A DNA stretch of 14,688 nt, taken from NCBI GenBank assembly GCA_003230355.1, contig QIDD01000004.1, positions 1 through 14,688 on the forward strand. Reading direction: 5' to 3'. The position numbers and the translations under genes are program-made. Positions 12,366-14,688 of the stretch are shown here, in pieces. The stretch is from Methanobacteriota archaeon (GTDB lineage: Archaea; Hydrothermarchaeota; Hydrothermarchaeia; Hydrothermarchaeales; SZUA-236). Under the pieces are notes generated by a model. It was given only the letters and a program-made list of their open reading frames with translations, was not told the origin of the DNA and searched no databases. The stretch's first letter is position 1. Each line of letters begins with the position of its first letter.

Positions 12366-14285
12366 TTAAAGCCCTTTCGCATAATTCAAAAGCCCCCCTG
12401 AAATCAGGATCTCGCGCTCCCGATCTGAAACATCCAGCCTGACCAAAATCTCCCGTCCATCAACTTCAGCAGTTAACGTAACCTGCCCATCTTTTATCTT
12501 GTCTCTTACACTTATAATCTTTACCCTGGCGTCCATTTTGATGCCATCATAGTCTGAGCTATGTTTAAATTCAAGGGGCAGGATTCCGAAATTGACGAGA
12601 TTCGATTTATGGATCCGGGCGTATGATTTTGCAATCACCGCTTTAACTCCGAGATACCGTGGTGCAAGCGCCGCGTGCTCACGGGACGAGCCCTGGCCAT
12701 AATTCTCGCCGCCCACAACAAAGCCGCCGCCAGCACTTTTCGCGCGCCCTGCAAAGCTAGGGTTGATACGGCTGAAGACAAACTCGCTTATCGCCGGCAC
12801 ATTGCTTCGAAGTGGCAGAATCTTTGCGCCTGCAGGCATGATATCGTCGGTTGAAATATTATCACCAACCTTAAGTAGAACTGTTCCCTCAACATCTACT
12901 GGAAGAGGGTCCATCTGCGGGAGCGGCTGAATATTCGGCCCCCGAACAATCTCAAGCTCACCGGTGTTTTCAACAGGTGAAATAATCATTGAATCATCTA
13001 AAAGAAGCTCAGCAGGCTGTTTCACATCTGGATACTCCCCAAGCTCGCGGGGATCAGTAATCGCGCCGGTAATAGCCGCAGCTACAGCAACCTCAGGGCT
13101 GCAGAGAAATACACGGTCATCATTTGTCCCGGATCTGCCCGGAAAATTACGGGTAAATGTGCGAAGAGAAACAGTGCCTGTGGCCGGAGCCTGACCCATG
13201 CCGATGCAGCCTAAACATCCGGGCTGATGAATCCGCGCGCCCGCCTTCACAAGGCTTAGATATCCAGATCCAGCCGCGAGGTTTTCAAGCACCTGCCTTG
13301 ATCCTGGATTGATTTCAAAGCTCACATCTGGATGTATTGTCCGGCCCTCAAGCACACGTGCAGCCACAAGCAAATCGCGCAGAGATGAATTAGCACAGCT
13401 ACCCAGGATAACCTGTGAAACCTGCCTGCCGGAGATCTCACTAACTTTTACAACCCGGTCAGGTGATGAGGGTTGGGCGATCAAAGGCTCCAAAGAACTA
13501 AGATCTATTTTAATTATCTCATCATAACCTGCGCCAGTGTCTGCCGATAGCTCAATCCAATCTGACTCCCGGCCCTGGCTTTTTAAAAACTCGCGGGTAA
13601 CTCTGTCAGAGGGAAAAACCGATGAAGTAGCCCCTGCCTCTGTGCCCATGTTGCAGATAGCAGCCCGGCTGGGAACATCAAGCGTTTCTACACCTGGGCC
13701 ATAGTATTCAAGGATCCGTCCAACCCCGCCTTTCACGGTGAGACGGCGGATAACTTCAAGTACAATATCCTTTGCAGAAACCCATGGACTGAGTTTCCCT
13801 GTGAGTTCCACGCCCACAACCCGGGGCATCTTGAGATTAAAAGGCCTTCCAGCCATCGCCATTGCAACATCAAGTCCTCCAGCACCAATGGCGAGCATGC
13901 CGAGCCCGCCGCCAGTCGGCGTGTGGCTGTCAGAGCCGAGAAGCGTCTTCGCTGGTTTTCCGAAGCGCTCCAGATGCACCTGATGAGACACACCATTTCC
14001 GGGCCTTGAAAAATATAGGCCGTACTTCGCCGCAACACTCTGTAGATACAGGTGGTCATCGGCGTTTCGAAAATCGGTCTGCAAGAGGTTGTGATCCACG
14101 TAGCTGACAGAAACTTCAGTTTTTACACGCGGTATTCCGATCGCCTCGAACTGCAGATAGGCCATGGTCCCAGTTGCATCCTGTGTAAGCGTCTGATCTA
14201 TGCGAATAGAAATCTCACTCCCAGGTTTCAACTTGCCATTGATGAGATGTCCACTAATAAGCTTCTGCGAAATATTCAGAGTCAT
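12366..14285 (-). CDS. acn: Aconitate hydratase, short (Aquifex-like) type
   Basis: Aconitase interconverts citrate and isocitrate through cis-aconitate using a 4Fe-4S cluster in the cytoplasm. The three cluster cysteines are visible: C297 in LGSCANSS and C357/C360 in QPGCLGCIG. Also present are LGSDSHTPTGGGLGMLAIGAGG (split: GSDSH at 117-121), the FPGRSG substrate loop (381-386), the domain-4 DNISTDDIMPAG stretch, and QGSSREHAAL near the C-terminus. At 639 residues it is shorter than AcnA/IRP enzymes (near 900) and longer than isopropylmalate isomerase large subunits (near 420). It includes both the catalytic and swivel parts in one chain, matching the putative Aquifex-type aconitase group. 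ATG 14285 lies two bases after the srp54 stop, with GAGGG about nine bases before it. Homoaconitase is a less likely alternative. Downstream oxidoreductase genes fit a shared metabolic branch. Confidence 0.88.
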   Translation of the reverse strand: MTLNISQKLISGHLINGKLKPGSEISIRIDQTLTQDATGTMAYLQFEAIGIPRVKTEVSVSYVDHNLLQTDFRNADDHLYLQSVAAKYGLYFSRPGNGVSHQVHLERFGKPAKTLLGSDSHTPTGGGLGMLAIGAGGLDVAMAMAGRPFNLKMPRVVGVELTGKLSPWVSAKDIVLEVIRRLTVKGGVGRILEYYGPGVETLDVPSRAAICNMGTEAGATSSVFPSDRVTREFLKSQGRESDWIELSADTGAGYDEIIKIDLSSLEPLIAQPSSPDRVVKVSEISGRQVSQVILGSCANSSLRDLLVAARVLEGRTIHPDVSFEINPGSRQVLENLAAGSGYLSLVKAGARIHQPGCLGCIGMGQAPATGTVSLRTFTRNFPGRSGTNDDRVFLCSPEVAVAAAITGAITDPRELGEYPDVKQPAELLLDDSMIISPVENTGELEIVRGPNIQPLPQMDPLPVDVEGTVLLKVGDNISTDDIMPAGAKILPLRSNVPAISEFVFSRINPSFAGRAKSAGGGFVVGGENYGQGSSREHAALAPRYLGVKAVIAKSYARIHKSNLVNFGILPLEFKHSSDYDGIKMDARVKIISVRDKIKDGQVTLTAEVDGREILVRLDVSDREREILISGGLLNYAKGL

Positions 14286-14287
14286 AA

Positions 14288-14688
14288 TTATTTCATCCCT
14301 CGCATCATCTGTGCGAGCGGTCCCTTGGCAAACCTGCCTTTCTTAAATCCTTTGAGCGTTTTTTTCATCATCTTATGGTAGTTGACAAGCTCTTTAACAT
14401 CCTCTCGCGCAGTCCCGCTTCCACGGGCGATACGGTTAATCCTTGATGTGTTGAGAAGTTTGGGCTCACGGCGTTCCCGCTTATTCATAGAATCAATTAT
14501 ATAGAGATATCGATCCATCTTCTCCTCAGTCATCTGCGTCTGCTCCTTAGGCATGTTCATCATAGAAAAACCAGGGATCATCTTCAATATGTTACCAAGC
14601 GGGCCCATGTTTCGAATCGACTTGATCTGAGTCTTAAGATCGTCAAATGTGAGATCACCCTTCAAAATGTCTTTAACCGAGTCTTCAT
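14288..14688 (-). CDS. srp54: Signal recognition particle 54 kDa protein, C-terminal part
   Basis: This is the end of the M domain of SRP54, the GTPase that binds 7S RNA and signal peptides at the ribosome. The reading frame stays open to the window edge (the upstream residues read EDSVKDI), so the 5' part lies to the right and no start is given. Family motifs are KGDLTFDDLKTQIKSIRNMG, GPLGNILKMIPG, and the RNA-binding helix around SRINRIARGSGTAREDV. Methionine-rich segments (MMNM, MEK-like helices, QMMRGMK) form the signal-peptide groove and tail. The stop lies two bases before the aconitase start, so a housekeeping translocation gene heads or leads into the metabolic operon. Confidence 0.95.
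   Translation of the reverse strand, partial: EDSVKDILKGDLTFDDLKTQIKSIRNMGPLGNILKMIPGFSMMNMPKEQTQMTEEKMDRYLYIIDSMNKRERREPKLLNTSRINRIARGSGTAREDVKELVNYHKMMKKTLKGFKKGRFAKGPLAQMMRGMK

Overview
This is an archaeal chromosomal window. The archaeal assignment rests on an SRP54 C-terminus, a THUMP-type tRNA guanine-10 methyltransferase, a fused gamma-alpha 2-oxoacid:ferredoxin oxidoreductase, tRNA genes without encoded CCA, TATA boxes about 26 bases before several starts, and ribosome binding sites of the GGTGAT type that match the archaeal 16S rRNA 3' end. I cannot name the lineage from the sequence. A euryarchaeote-like or related uncultured group is plausible.

Layout. Positions 1-152 hold one copy (A) of a three-hairpin structured element. 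It is followed by a membrane-anchored D-glucuronyl C5-epimerase-like protein on the plus strand. Converging on that gene is a minus-strand two-gene operon: a polytopic membrane protein with a spermidine-synthase-like domain, then a secreted DUF2334/polysaccharide-deacetylase-like protein, overlapping by ATGA. These three genes may act on a surface or extracellular polysaccharide. Positions 4241-5125 are a protein-poor, repeat-rich stretch with tRNA-Pro(TGG) on the minus strand, tRNA-Leu(CAG) on the plus strand, a 19-bp copy of the tRNA-Pro 3' end, U-rich hairpins after each tRNA end, and four more copies of a short hairpin motif. One of these belongs to a second full three-hairpin element (B).

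From 5126 to 9675 come a small membrane-like ORF of 55-56 codons, Trm-G10 methyltransferase, a divergent conserved protein with a Cys/His cluster (DUF6775-like), and a DUF2207 membrane protein followed by LemA. From 9760 to the right edge is a minus-strand operon read from right to left: srp54 (its start lies outside the window), a short-type aconitase, the fused gamma-alpha subunit and the beta subunit of a 2-oxoacid:ferredoxin oxidoreductase. The last three fit an oxidative or reductive TCA branch around 2-oxoglutarate.

The most unusual content is the repeated RNA-like element. Five copies share the flanks (A)ACCC and TCCAA around hairpins whose stems differ in sequence but keep their pairing. 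Two of the copies continue into a roughly 150-nt structure with two further hairpins. Visible copies lie downstream of tRNA 3' ends. I know of no named RNA family with this layout, but I could not search.
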